Assembly (NCBI GenBank): GCA_032209605.1 | Contig: JASFXZ010000016.1 | Span: 10,292,001-10,356,000, forward strand | Reading direction: 5' to 3' | Source of the DNA: Mactromeris polynyma | Taxonomy: Eukaryota; Mollusca; Bivalvia; Venerida; Mactridae | Length of the DNA: 64,000 nt | Shown here: positions 1 to 10,611 of the stretch, piece after piece | Numbering within the stretch: position 1 is the first letter of the stretch | Layout: every line of letters starts with the position of its first letter | Program-made: the position numbers and the translations under genes | The notes under the pieces: generated by a model | Told to the model about the DNA's origin: nothing | Database searches by the model: none | What the model saw: the letters and a program-made list of their open reading frames with translations, nothing else

Positions 1-116
1 CTATCGATGTAAATCAACCTGTCAAACTGTTAATAATAACATCAGAACGGAATACACAAGGTGTCAACAACAGATTGCAAGTCGATTTATGATGACACGT
101 GCTACCGATAGTCGTT

Positions 117-316
117 CCGGTTTTCAGAGGTGAAATTATATAGAAATGGAACCAAATTATGTTGAATTTTTGTCCGGTTTCCGGAGTTCAGAGGTTCCGG
201 TTTTCAGAGTGTTTTTAATACAATAGAAAAAGAACAAAAAAATTGGGACCGCAAAATAATTCCGGTTTCGGGAGTATTCCGGTTTATAGAGGGTCCGGTT
301 TTGGGAGGTTACACTG
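117..316. mobile_element. pogo/Tigger-like element, terminal fragment
   Basis: Repeated TTCCGGTTT-type motifs end in CACTG followed by TA (317-318). On the reverse strand this matches the left end of the Tigger-like element at 35226, which begins CAGTGGAACC and also holds AAACCGGAATTCC. No second end was found, so this is a truncated copy. Confidence 0.55.
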
Positions 317-559
317 TACATTGCCAGAAGTATATACACTGAACAACATATCTGAACGTCCACTTGGTATATCGTCGAACTATAAGAACAGAAATAAATG
401 TACACAGATACGCTTTATACATACATTTTATGTCAAACATTATCAGAGAGTTTACTTAATTTATAAAACAACAAGAATGTTGAAGTTTGTCACCCTGAAA
501 ATAAAACATCACGGCGTAATAGCTAGCAGTTAGTTTACAGTCAATATGCTGTGTGTCCA
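317..559. other. no feature seen
   Basis: AT-rich sequence between two transposon remnants; no exon-like signal. Confidence 0.4.
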
Positions 560-1493
560 CCATTTGCAGTAATTACTGCACGACACCTCGCCCTCATTGA
601 AACTATGCATATGTGCAGCTACTGCTGAAGAATATTCCCCCACATCCATAGAATATCACGCCTTAGTTCATCGATATTACATACTTGGGACTAAGTCCTT
701 ACATTTCTCTTTAGCAAGTCCCACACATTTTCTATCGGAGAAAGATCGGCAAATCCAGTACACGGATGTTGTTAGCTGCTAGCATATTCTGAGTGCCTCA
801 TATCTCCCTGCGTTTAAGTTTTCTTAAATTGGGACAATGGGTGTCTTGGTGTGCATGGAAACTCCCACCCAGACCATCACGGAACCACCACCAAACTTAT
901 CAGCCTCTTCCAGGCAACAGTCACTGCTCCGGTCTCCCATCAGTCGGTAAATGCGCACGCGCCCGTCTGGCCCACGGAGCTTCGTTCTGCAAATAAAACA
1001 TAAGCACATGCTAACCGAACCTCGCGGTAAGGATTGGAACCTTCCATGGACGACGAGCTCGCAATCCGACGACCCGAAGCCGATAGCGGACCGTCTGTGT
1101 GCTGATTGGTCGGTTGTGCGTGCAAACTGTTATCATTGCCGTTGACGTGGCTGGTGTAAAACGGTTGCGTATGTTTGAGAGAACAATGTTGCGGTCCTGA
1201 TGACGAGTTGTTAATCTCCGCTTCGGCCGTCGGCGGATGGCAGCGACACTTCCGGTTGTTGTAATTTTCACCCATAGCTGCCGGATACTAGAATGACGCC
1301 TATTGAACAGACGGGCAACCTGAAATATTAATAAAATGTGGTTAATAATAAATATGTATTTTCATAATTATTTTCCAAATTCTATTTGAATTGAATAATT
1401 TATTTAAAAAATTCTGCATACCTTTTGAATCAGAGAACCAGCATCAATCATACCGACGGCCCTGGCGCGTTCTTCATTGGTCATTCTCGCCAT
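560..1493 (-). pseudogene. Tc1-like transposase pseudogene with an intron
   Basis: Decayed Tc1/mariner transposase read on the minus strand. A first exon (1422-1493) starts MARMTNEERARAVGMIDAG, the N-terminal helix-turn-helix start of Tc1 transposases. A 102-bp GT-AG gap (1320-1421) follows, then the frame resumes with VARLFNRRHSSIRQLW and the second helix-turn-helix (TATSTA-like, then HNRPISTQTVRYRLR, about 1050-1150). After a stop near 1011 the frame changes to FGGGSVMVWVGVS (about 860-900), and near 690-730 a third frame holds DLSPIENVWD, the region of the last catalytic acid. The FSDESRF-like second-acid region is not visible. Several frame breaks make it non-functional. Family assignment is firm; element ends were not found. 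Confidence 0.75.
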
Positions 1494-2265
1494 CTTTTCT
1501 GTTTTTCGTGTTGGAAATACAACGTGGATTGCATTGAAATGAAATTTACCGCTTACTACACAGTACACGTTATCCTCGTGTCAAAAGTTGAAAATCGAAC
1601 TCACCGTCACGTGTGGTCAACCATGACGATAAATATGTACTTTTTTCTTTGTCGATAGAGTGCTAGGGTTGATACTAGAATACCAATTGTTAAGTCGACA
1701 TATAAAACCTTTTTCTTAAATTTGTACTTTATAAGATGAACGTTTAGAAAATGTGTTCAGTGTATAGGGATATTTCTTGAGTGAAGCGTAACTATTGCTA
1801 TTCGTCAATCTAACCATTGACATAATTATGCAACTTTGAAATGTCATGGCGCTTAATTTGATGGATGAAAAATATATCGATTTTCTGGCGGCTTTAAAAA
1901 ATGCACACTTTGATGTTACACCAATGGTTTCCATATCTGATCTTGTGAAGGAAACATCGAGTTGCATACTCATATTTAACTATTATAAAAAGCCATCTCT
2001 TTATTTCTTAAAATTTGCTGCCACATATATTGGGTGGCTCGTGAAAGTTCGGACTGGAATTATTTGTATGATATGATTATATCACCGCTGTGCGATATAT
2101 TTATATTTTTCTTTAATGTTTATATGAATAAAACACAAATTGCTATATAAGATATAATAATATTGACATATCGAAGTAATCGCATCGTATTAACAATTTA
2201 TTGTTACAAAATAGCTAGAAAGATTTCTGTATAAAACATGACTGTAAATACATGTTATAACATAA
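1494..2265. other. no feature seen
   Basis: AT-rich; short open frames on both strands lack domain or splice support. Confidence 0.4.
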
Positions 2266-3052
2266 CACAAGCATGATATACTGTTCCATGACAACTACAT
2301 TATACACAAACATGATACACTGTTCCATGACAACTACATTATACACAAACATGATACACTGTTCCATGACAACTACATTATACACAAAGCATGATATACT
2401 GTTCCATAACAACTACATTATACACAAAGCATGATATACTGTTCCATAACAACTACATTATACACAAAGCATGATATACTGTTCCATAACAACTACATTA
2501 TACACAAACATGATACACTGTTCCATGACAACTACATTATACACAAAGATTGATATACTGTTCCATGACAACTACATTATACACAAACATGATACACTGT
2601 TCCATAACAACTACATTATACACAAACATGATATACTGTTCCATAACAACTACATTATACACAAAGCATGATATACTGTTCCATAACAACTACATTATAC
2701 ACAAACATGATACACTGTTCCATAACAACTACATTATACACAAACATGATACACTGTTCCATGACAACTACATTATACACAAACATGATACACTGTTCCA
2801 TAACAACTACATTATACACAAACATGATATACTGTTCCATAACAACTACATTATACACAAAGCATGATATACTGTTCCATAACAACTACATTATACACAA
2901 ACATGATATACTGTTCCATAACAACTACATTATACACAAACATGATACACTGTTCCATGACAACTACATTATACACAAACATGATATACTGTTCCATGTC
3001 CACTACATTATACACAAACATGATATACTGTTCCATGACAACTACATTATAC
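2266..3052. repeat. 39-40 bp minisatellite, left part
   Basis: About 20 tandem copies of a unit containing CTGTTCCATGACAACTACAT and TATACACAAA. Units vary at CATGATACA/CATGATATA, CCATGA/CCATAA and AAACATG/AAAGCATG. The same array continues at 9976, so it is one array interrupted by a transposon. The open frames running through it on both strands are a by-product of a period divisible by three. Confidence 0.95.
3049..3052. repeat. target-site duplication ATAC, left copy
   Basis: ATAC of the minisatellite unit (CATTATACACAAAC) directly before the transposon end; the second copy is 9976-9979. Removing the element and one ATAC restores an unbroken satellite unit. Confidence 0.85.
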
Positions 3053-3081
3053 GAGTCAATATTTTTTTTTGCAACATTTCT
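3053..3081 (+). repeat. left terminal inverted repeat
   Basis: Starts GAGTCAATA, then nine T, then GCAACATTTCT. It pairs with 9947-9975; only position 7 differs (A here, T in the other end). Confidence 0.9.
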
Positions 3082-3234
3082 ACTAATAAAAAAAATGAAA
3101 ATAAATTGTTTTAGTTTATGCAGTTCTCGTGTTCTAATGATGTACTAATGTGTTTCCAATATTTATTTTGACCTAATCACCCAAACACAACTCAATATTT
3201 TGTGGTATAGAACTTTTTTTCAGGACAATGTATG

Positions 3235-3985
3235 TGTTATGTCCTTCCTGTAACACATATGTATGCATCATTTTCTTAACAAAACATTCTAATAAACAGA
3301 AAAGGCTATTTGCATTTGAAGAGAAGTGGTTTCCTTTTTTCCAAAATATGGTTGGACTTTGTACCAATGACATACTGAAAAAATAATCTCAATATTAGGG
3401 ACATATTGCGAAAAGACTCAATTTAATAGTCATTATACTATTGATCTTTTCTATAATTTTGAATTTTGTTCAAAAAAAGTCATTGATGTGTAAATCGCAT
3501 ACTATTGGGATGTATATAATAACTTCTAATAATCCATATTATTTGAACAATTGCAAAAAAACAATAAAACATATGATGTTACATCAAGGACATGTAGGTT
3601 ACAGGAAGGACATACTTTGTTATGGGAGTGACAAATGACAGAGTATTTTATTTTTTTGAACTTTTAATTGAACATAAAACAGAAACGCAACATTTAAATA
3701 ATATAAAATTGAGTGTTTACTCAGTCGTAAGGGTGTCTCATATATACACCCCAAAAAAACAACTAGTTTCAGCAAAACTATAAATGAACTGTTACAGGAA
3801 AGAATAGTAGTATAACAGTAGTGACATTTGCTCCAAAATTGCGTGACAACTTCTAAAAAAACAAACAAACAAGTAAAATGTAACAACATTTTCAAAATAC
3901 AGTACTTGCGGATGCGTAAAACATATAACTCAAAATGTATAAAAGCATTAAAGAACATGTAGCAAGGGAAAGTGTTACAGTAGGG
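3235..3985. promoter_or_regulatory. left subterminal motif cluster (TCYTTYMTGTAAC)
   Basis: Six TGTAAC cores: 3249-3254 and 3879-3884 on plus; 3578-3583, 3598-3603, 3791-3796 and 3974-3979 on minus. Most extend to TCYTTYMTGTAACA, for example GTCCTTCCTGTAACA at 3241. Together with nine cores at the other end, this looks like a transposase-binding array; binding is inferred. Confidence 0.6.
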
Positions 3986-4159
3986 ACAACTATGCATGAA
4001 TACAAGTGTCAATGTGTACACATTAAACGCTAACAATTTGAATTACACAGGTCAATTGTGTATATATGTAAAAATACTGGTTATATACTTCGTGGAGTAT
4101 ACTACCCTTTAAGTATTTATCAACACAGTATTAACATGTACTAGTATATAAGATTGCGT

Positions 4160-7100
4160 TTATCCCAATGTTTTTGAAAGATAAATCCAGATTGGATCAT
4201 CTATTTTGAAATGCGACTTCCTGTCAAGACTAATAGGTCTGGGAATGATACCAATGACATACTCTAGGGGGTACCAACTTCTATCTTGTACTCTCTGTGG
4301 CCATGTATAACAGTTATCATATTTTCTGCCAGCTCTTTTCATACAATTTACAAAGAGAGATGTGTCATTTACATCTTCAACTAGACCTGGGTATGGTCTG
4401 TCATTATATTCAATAACAACATATTTTCCAAGGCATTCATGAGGTTCTGTAATACAAGTATCTAACCCATCTGGAATATCTAACATGTGTTCCTTTGGTT
4501 CACCGGGTGTATATAGGTTCGCTTCGTCCAATACATCCCTTACATTACTTTCTTCTGGTTTACCCTGTGTGTCTTTAATAGGTTCTTCTGTTTCAACCAA
4601 TGTGTCTTTGTTCAAATCCTTTGATACATCGTGTGTGTCTATGTTAGGTTGTACTAGTTCATTCAGTATGACTATGCTAGGGTTTTCATCCGATTGGTCT
4701 TCACTTGTTTCTTTGTGTACTACAGGGGTGTTTATTATGAGCTCAGTTTCTTCTCGTTCATCTAGTTTGTCTGTATAAATATGTTCGGGTTGATCAAATT
4801 TACGTGTGTTAGACTCTTCTGGTGTATCCGGTAGCATTGCATGTTGAACTTCTGATTCACCTGATTTGTCCGTACTAGGTTTATCAAGATTCTTAAGTTC
4901 GTCTGACTTTGTTTCTTCTGATATTGAATAATCGTGTCTGTCTTTGTCAGCCTCTGTATATCCTTCTGTGGTTAATGATTCAACTTTACACTTTCTGTCC
5001 TTTATTTCTGAATCATCAGTTATCATTTCCTCCGGGTGTTTGTTAGACTCTTCGGATATTACTGTACCGTCAGGCTTGTAGCATTGGTCCTCATGTACAT
5101 TACTGGTCGCATGCAATGTACCTTTGTTGATTAAGTCAGCGATCGGTATACCATCAGATATAGAGTCCACTTCATCTGGGGAACGATCATACACATAAAC
5201 GTGTATGACATTGTCATTCTCGTCTCTATTCGGACTCTTGTCTTCATTACCATTCACAAAGAAAGCCGTTTCACTGTTGTCTTCTGAGTCAATAGAACTA
5301 TCAGCAGGTGAATCTACATCATTGAGAAAAGGCAACAAAGGGACAAAATGATTTGGCACCCAGTGTTCATATGTCATGTCTTCCCTATTTGATGTCCATA
5401 AAATGTAAACAGGTTGTTTATCTGTATCAGTAACGGGCAATATAAGTCTATTGAGATCGTCTCTGACAGATTTGTTCCCTAACTTAGGATATACTGAAAA
5501 TATAGGTGTTTGAAGAACTGTTGCCAATGCATGCAGCTGCCAGATTCCCATGAATGACTTGTCTTTCCTTACTGACATAACTTCCTTTCTGAACACTTGT
5601 TGGACCAGTTTTTTGTTCAATTTAGTTCCAGGAATGAAGGATTCTGAGTATTGGGCATATCTCATTGAATGACTAGATTTATGTATTTTCTTGTCTGTTA
5701 CCCTAACTGCATCTCTTTCAATTAAGAAATTGTCGTCCAGATATTTTTGTTCATTCTTTATCAGTTCAACAACAATCCTTACTCGTATTTCTTCAACTTG
5801 ATCTATCGCCCCAAACGCCAACACACTACCACAAGACGGCAGACAATTACCATCTGCACGAACCTCACAAGGGAAAACATCCTGAACAGAAGGAATATCA
5901 TCAGGCATATTTTCAACAGAATCAAAATCAGATTCGAGATTGTTTGTACAAATACCTATATCCATGGTGCTTATGTACAAACCCTCAACACTTTTATCTA
6001 TTGTTTCACACGTCTTTTTCAACTTAGCATATGTTTCACATGCACTTATTTTTTGTAAAAATGTTTTAAATAACTTCTTTCTTTCATGCACTACACTTGT
6101 TTCTTCTTCGGTATCCACTTTATTATCATCTAGTGTTTTTACGTCTGATTTATCTTTATCCTTCTTAACCTTTTTGAATTGGTTTTTAGCATGATCATTT
6201 TCTCCTTTTCGCTTTCTATTTGAACACTTCTCATTTTCAATAAGGTTTGCAGGTTTTAATGCTTCTCTACAAACTTCACAACTGTCTATACAAGTACAGC
6301 TTAACTGTCTAGTAGACACCACACCTTGTGAATTAACAACAACTTGATGTAATTTCATTGTTCCTTGTACAGGTTTAAGGTTGCTGCTGTCAAGTTTGTG
6401 CTTTTCAGTCAGTATGTCATCATGTGTCAAAATCACTAATTGCGGTTTACAATCTTTTAATAACTGAACAAACACTTCAGCCGAGGTAATGTCGTGTCCG
6501 TGTCGGACTTTTCTGTCGGCTTCTCGCTTTATTGCACCCCCAACAGCATCTGGGATACCTTTCCCGTGACCTGCTTCAAAGAAGGACCATTTAGCGGTGG
6601 TAAATCCGAGGCGATATGGTTCAGTTGATAGCAAAAAGAAGTTTCCCTTCTGGCGATATTGACTGGTTGGTCCGTCACTAAAGAATTCAACACTTTTAAC
6701 ACTAGGGTAGGTATTTCTTACATCAGTCAGCAATTTATTTAGATGTGCCCAAATAGCACTGGGGCCATGTTCCAATGAATTGGAAACTGCACAAAATGTT
6801 TGTCCTTTCCTTTGACCAACGAACAAGACACCAGTATGCAAAGACAGCTGCTTTTTGGACGCACCAAAGTGCATACTTTGGATTTCTTGGGACATTTTAC
6901 AAACATAATTTTCAGAGAAATCAACATGTACTAAACACTCATTCTCTGATAAATTGTTTCGCCTCTCTTTAAAATAACCGTATTGAGACCAACGATTGAA
7001 GATATGTCGCATGTAAACTTTAAACGCCACAGTAAATTTAGTTAATAACTCACTGGCAATAGAGTTCATCTCTTCTTTTACAGTTATCTGAACTTCCTTC

Positions 7101-8311
7101 TGCTTGCTTTCCTTACCAGTTTGTATTGTTCTCAACTCTTTCTTAGTTCTCCATTGTAACCAAGAAACTTCTTGTGTGCTATTCAAATTTGATTTGCAGG
7201 TTACTGTATTGTCTTTACAAACGTTGCATTTACCATACATGCATTCATAATGCTTAACATTACATGTCATTTGGTCCAGCATGTCTTCAGGCTTGTTTGA
7301 CACAATTAAATTTGCTTTGTACAGAGATGTCGTCATTAACATAATGTTATCACATGTTTTACACAAACAGGTACTTCTATCGGTCTCAGTTGCAAAAATG
7401 ACCCAGAAAGGTCTTAGTTTACAAAACAGTGTATAGCTCAATTGTGTCTTTCCCTCTGATAGAAATTTCTTGTGGAGATTCAATAAACTATCACACAGTA
7501 TTCTTCTCTGTTTCTTTTTCTTTCCTCGTGTTATTGTCTTTTTAACACCTGCAATGATCCTGGTGTTGTCATCTCTTAGGTAAAATCGCTTTACCTTTTC
7601 GCAAATTCGCTTTGTCAAATTATTTGTGTCCTTAGTATGTCTTCTTGAAACATTAATCCCAAGTATTCGGAAGGTAGATGACTGCAGTTTATATTTTTTC
7701 ATACCGGACACAAATTGGGTAAATCTTGTTTTTTCCCCTTTGTGAAGTTCAGTATACTTCTTTTTAAGATGTTCAACTAAAACATTATACTGAAAGAGTC
7801 TCTTTCTGGCATTTGTCGGTGAAAAATGCCTTAGCAGCTTGTTTGTTTTAGTCCTTGGAGTATCTACTGTATCCGTTTTAAGTTTCTCCCTTGTCCATCG
7901 CTTTTTATACATCATTATCTTTTTTTTCAGATTGTTAAGTTCTTTGTCCTTAGAATGAAGGTCTCTGTAACATTTGGAGACTTTCCTTCTACTTCTTTTG
8001 TCGATTCTTCTTGACCCATTTGGCTCATTGTCTTGGTTAGTTTCAGGTGATTCAGGTGGAGTTATTATATTATCGTGTATGTTCTGTGCATCTTTCTCTT
8101 GCTGTCTGCATTTTCTCTTACGTATACGCCATTGCTTTCTTGCATGTCTTCTCTCACGTTCTGTCATTTCTTTAACATTCTTTTTCTTCCCGTCTTGTTT
8201 ATCATCTATATATTTAGTTTTGCATTTTTCTAGGTAATGCTGTCGACGAAGTGGATCTGCATCTCTTAGCAGCCTAAACTTCCGTTGACGTTCAGCATTG
8301 GACATACCCAT
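4160..8311 (-). CDS. DDE-like transposase fused to OTU cysteine-protease domain
   Basis: One uninterrupted frame, up to 1,408 codons from 8386; I prefer the ATG at 8309-8311 (MGMSNAERQRKF, residue 26) because a good 3' splice site (CATTGCAG, AG at 8315-8316) lies three bases upstream. Numbering below is from 8386. Residues 28-190: very basic, helical, opening SNAERQRKFRLLRDADPLRR. C340, C342, C345 and about 385-405: Cys pairs that could bind zinc. Likely catalytic acids: D489 in HVDFSENYVCK, D571 in FFSDGPTSQYR, E604 or D613 in FFEAGHGKGIPDAVGG. A CTCIDSCEVC cluster and a KRK/KKVKKDK nuclear signal follow (about 700-757). Residues 840-1020: OTU fold with RADGNCLP (D845, C848), WQLHALATVL and WVPNHFVPLL (H1013). 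Residues 1030-1300: acidic, low complexity. About 1315-1405: conserved tail with IEYNDRPYPG. The OTU catalytic residues are all present. It is the only gene of the transposon. The transposase role is inferred from context and motifs. Confidence 0.88.
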   Translation of the reverse strand: MGMSNAERQRKFRLLRDADPLRRQHYLEKCKTKYIDDKQDGKKKNVKEMTERERRHARKQWRIRKRKCRQQEKDAQNIHDNIITPPESPETNQDNEPNGSRRIDKRSRRKVSKCYRDLHSKDKELNNLKKKIMMYKKRWTREKLKTDTVDTPRTKTNKLLRHFSPTNARKRLFQYNVLVEHLKKKYTELHKGEKTRFTQFVSGMKKYKLQSSTFRILGINVSRRHTKDTNNLTKRICEKVKRFYLRDDNTRIIAGVKKTITRGKKKKQRRILCDSLLNLHKKFLSEGKTQLSYTLFCKLRPFWVIFATETDRSTCLCKTCDNIMLMTTSLYKANLIVSNKPEDMLDQMTCNVKHYECMYGKCNVCKDNTVTCKSNLNSTQEVSWLQWRTKKELRTIQTGKESKQKEVQITVKEEMNSIASELLTKFTVAFKVYMRHIFNRWSQYGYFKERRNNLSENECLVHVDFSENYVCKMSQEIQSMHFGASKKQLSLHTGVLFVGQRKGQTFCAVSNSLEHGPSAIWAHLNKLLTDVRNTYPSVKSVEFFSDGPTSQYRQKGNFFLLSTEPYRLGFTTAKWSFFEAGHGKGIPDAVGGAIKREADRKVRHGHDITSAEVFVQLLKDCKPQLVILTHDDILTEKHKLDSSNLKPVQGTMKLHQVVVNSQGVVSTRQLSCTCIDSCEVCREALKPANLIENEKCSNRKRKGENDHAKNQFKKVKKDKDKSDVKTLDDNKVDTEEETSVVHERKKLFKTFLQKISACETYAKLKKTCETIDKSVEGLYISTMDIGICTNNLESDFDSVENMPDDIPSVQDVFPCEVRADGNCLPSCGSVLAFGAIDQVEEIRVRIVVELIKNEQKYLDDNFLIERDAVRVTDKKIHKSSHSMRYAQYSESFIPGTKLNKKLVQQVFRKEVMSVRKDKSFMGIWQLHALATVLQTPIFSVYPKLGNKSVRDDLNRLILPVTDTDKQPVYILWTSNREDMTYEHWVPNHFVPLLPFLNDVDSPADSSIDSEDNSETAFFVNGNEDKSPNRDENDNVIHVYVYDRSPDEVDSISDGIPIADLINKGTLHATSNVHEDQCYKPDGTVISEESNKHPEEMITDDSEIKDRKCKVESLTTEGYTEADKDRHDYSISEETKSDELKNLDKPSTDKSGESEVQHAMLPDTPEESNTRKFDQPEHIYTDKLDEREETELIINTPVVHKETSEDQSDENPSIVILNELVQPNIDTHDVSKDLNKDTLVETEEPIKDTQGKPEESNVRDVLDEANLYTPGEPKEHMLDIPDGLDTCITEPHECLGKYVVIEYNDRPYPGLVEDVNDTSLFVNCMKRAGRKYDNCYTWPQRVQDRSWYPLEYVIGIIPRPISLDRKSHFKIDDPIWIYLSKTLG

Positions 8312-8314
8312 GAT

Positions 8315-9431
8315 CTGCAATGGATACATATCATCATGTAACACATATAAAACAACCGGACAACACTCAAAATTCGGAGCTTTCACTAAGGGAGATGATA
8401 AACCTTGATACCGATCAATACAAATGTGTCAGTCTTGTAAAACATTAATTCAAATCCCACTAATGCCAAAGACAAGAGCGAACACATTTTGTTTACAGAC
8501 AGATGGTCGAATCCTCAAACTATAGTCAATTATTCATTTGCACTGTAATGTTTATCCAAATACCAATTATTACTTGTGAGATGTTCCAATGGTTTAAAAA
8601 GGGAAAACACCCTGGATATTATTTCTAATTCCTTACTGTAACGGTTAAATACTTTGTGACTAAAATACGTGTGTTAATTATTAAAACATTGGTGACAGAA
8701 CTTAAATGAATTTCAAACTGAGTAATACATAATAATTTATTTTATAAATCAGCAAAACTAAGCAATATTTAATATTTATGCAGTATTTTCCTTCCTGTAA
8801 CGTATCTAAGTCTTTCATGTAACATAGAACTATAAAAATGCATTGATATATTTTGTTTGTAAAACTAGTATAATGAATCGACTGTAGTTAAGACTATTCT
8901 CGAATAAATTTCACAGTTATCCACAAAAGCTTTCTTAAATATTACAGCATTAAAAGATATTTTATTGTTAACAAGAATATGTCTCTACTGTAACAAAATA
9001 TAGTCACTCATGTAACAGGCAAACACGAGTCAAGACATATTTATAACTATACACGCACAAATGTCATTTGTTGAACACTTCTTTTGTAGTTGACATAAAA
9101 CTTCACTCATACCTGCTAATGACAGTGCATATGATAATAATATAATTAAGTATTCAGTATTTAAACATACATATGTCTTTCCTATAACAATGTTTGTCTT
9201 TCATGTAACAAAACAATCCGCTACAGGAGTGACTGTTACATGAGTGAATTATTCTTAGTATTACTACGATAATAAGCATACCGTATTCCTGTGGGGTGGA
9301 ACACGTGCGTTTTTGTTTACAATACAGCCTTAAGCGTACATTGTCTGCCAAACATTTTATAAATTTTGCTTGTAACAAATAAAACACTCCCGTTATAGTA
9401 AAGACGATTTAGAAAATACGCATCTACTTAC
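8315..9431 (-). other. putative 5' UTR intron of the transposase-OTU gene
   Basis: On the minus strand a consensus donor (GGTTG/GTAAGTAG, GT at 9431-9430) and an acceptor TTGCAG (ending 8315) frame this interval. An alternative donor GCAG/GTATGAGT lies at 9112. The leader exon would lie between about 9432 and the right end. Prediction only. Confidence 0.45.
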
Positions 9432-9595
9432 CAACCTTCGATATTAGTTTTATACTGTTTTTCAACTCTGTTTTACGACGCCACGCATGACGTTTCTTTC
9501 CGGAAATCCTACTCTTCAAAAAGAAGGCGAATGCTTTTCCCCAAACCGCAGGAAGATGTGATTATTTTTTATATTTGTGCAATTGTTACATGAAA
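8630..9595. promoter_or_regulatory. right subterminal motif cluster (TCYTTYMTGTAAC)
   Basis: Nine TGTAAC cores: plus at 8637, 8796, 8818, 8989, 9011, 9204 and 9371; minus at 9235-9240 and 9585-9590. Typical copies are TCCTTCCTGTAACG (8788) and GTCTTTCATGTAACA (9196). Orientation is mostly opposite to the left cluster, so the two ends mirror each other. Confidence 0.6.
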
Positions 9596-9946
9596 GACGA
9601 CGAAGTGGGGTACAAACTTTAAACACGATTACTTTAAAAAAAACAGTAAGGAATGGCCACTTTTTGTATTTAATCAGGCTTCAGAAATGTGCATTTGATG
9701 TTTGTTAAGAATTTTCTTCATACATTATATCCAAATAGGTGTGTATGAGTCTGTAAATATAAAAGTTATGGACGAGAGACAAGCAAAAACAGCCTTATTT
9801 ACTACTTTAAGAATATGGAAATGCTATTTCTGAATGAATTATTGCTAAATAAACTACCTGAAGTTGTAAAACTAACTTAGTACTACCAATCAAAATGACA
9901 TACAATGGCATTCTTATTACGATGTAAGCAATATTTCACTAGGACA

Positions 9947-9975
9947 AGAAATGTTGCAAAAAAAAATAATGACTC
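9947..9975 (-). repeat. right terminal inverted repeat
   Basis: Reverse complement begins GAGTCATTA and matches the left end over 29 bp with one mismatch; followed by ATAC (9976-9979). Confidence 0.9.
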
Positions 9976-10500
9976 ATACACAAACATGATATACTGTTCC
10001 ATGTCCACTACATTATACACAAACATGATACACTGTTCCATGACAACTACATTATACACAAACATGATATACTGTTCCATAACAACTACATTATACACAA
10101 AGCATGATATACTGTTCCATGACAACTACATTATACACAAACATGATACACTGTTCCATGACAACTACATTATACACAAAGCATGATATACTGTTCCATA
10201 ACAACTACATTATACACAAAGCATGATATACTGTTCCATAACAACTACATTATACACAAAGCATGATATACTGTTCCATGACAACTACATTATACACAAA
10301 GCATGATATACTGTTCCATGACAACTACATTATACACAAAGCATGATATACTGTTCCTTAACAACTACATTATACACAGCATGATATACTGTTCCATAAC
10401 AACTACATTATACACAAAGCATGATATACTGTTCCATGACAACTACATTATACACAAAGCATGATATACTGTTCCATGACAACTACATTATACACAAAGA
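9976..10500. repeat. 39-40 bp minisatellite, right part
   Basis: About 13 further copies of the 2266-3052 array. The first bases (ATACACAAACATG) complete the unit cut at 3052. Confidence 0.95.
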
Positions 10501-10542
10501 TTGACACAAAAAAGACACTTGAAGTGTCTTATTTCCATTGTT

Positions 10543-10548
10543 TTTATT
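10543..10548 (-). promoter_or_regulatory. polyadenylation signal AATAAA for the CARD gene
   Basis: AATAAA on the minus strand about 65 bases after the stop codon at 10612-10614. Confidence 0.5.
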
Positions 10549-10611
10549 TGTTATTTTCATGGTCACCCTATTTATATACATGTTTACCAATGTAACAAAC
10601 TGTCCATACGA

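Larger units (their letters stand above)
3053..9975. mobile_element. complete DNA transposon carrying transposase-OTU gene
   Basis: A 6,923-bp element bounded by 29-bp terminal inverted repeats (3053-3081 and 9947-9975) that differ at one position and begin GAGTCA. It is flanked by ATAC duplications and sits inside a minisatellite whose unit is perfectly restored when it is removed. It holds one long intact gene (minus strand) and two clusters of a 15-bp motif next to the ends. Near-identical ends, intact reading frame and clean duplication point to a young, possibly autonomous copy. A 4-bp duplication with GAG...CTC ends recalls the Sola superfamily as I remember it; this assignment is inference. 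Confidence 0.9.

Noticed and set aside
2266..3052. CRISPR-like regular repeats
   Set aside because: Units are contiguous with no unique spacers, and the genome is eukaryotic; it is an ordinary minisatellite.
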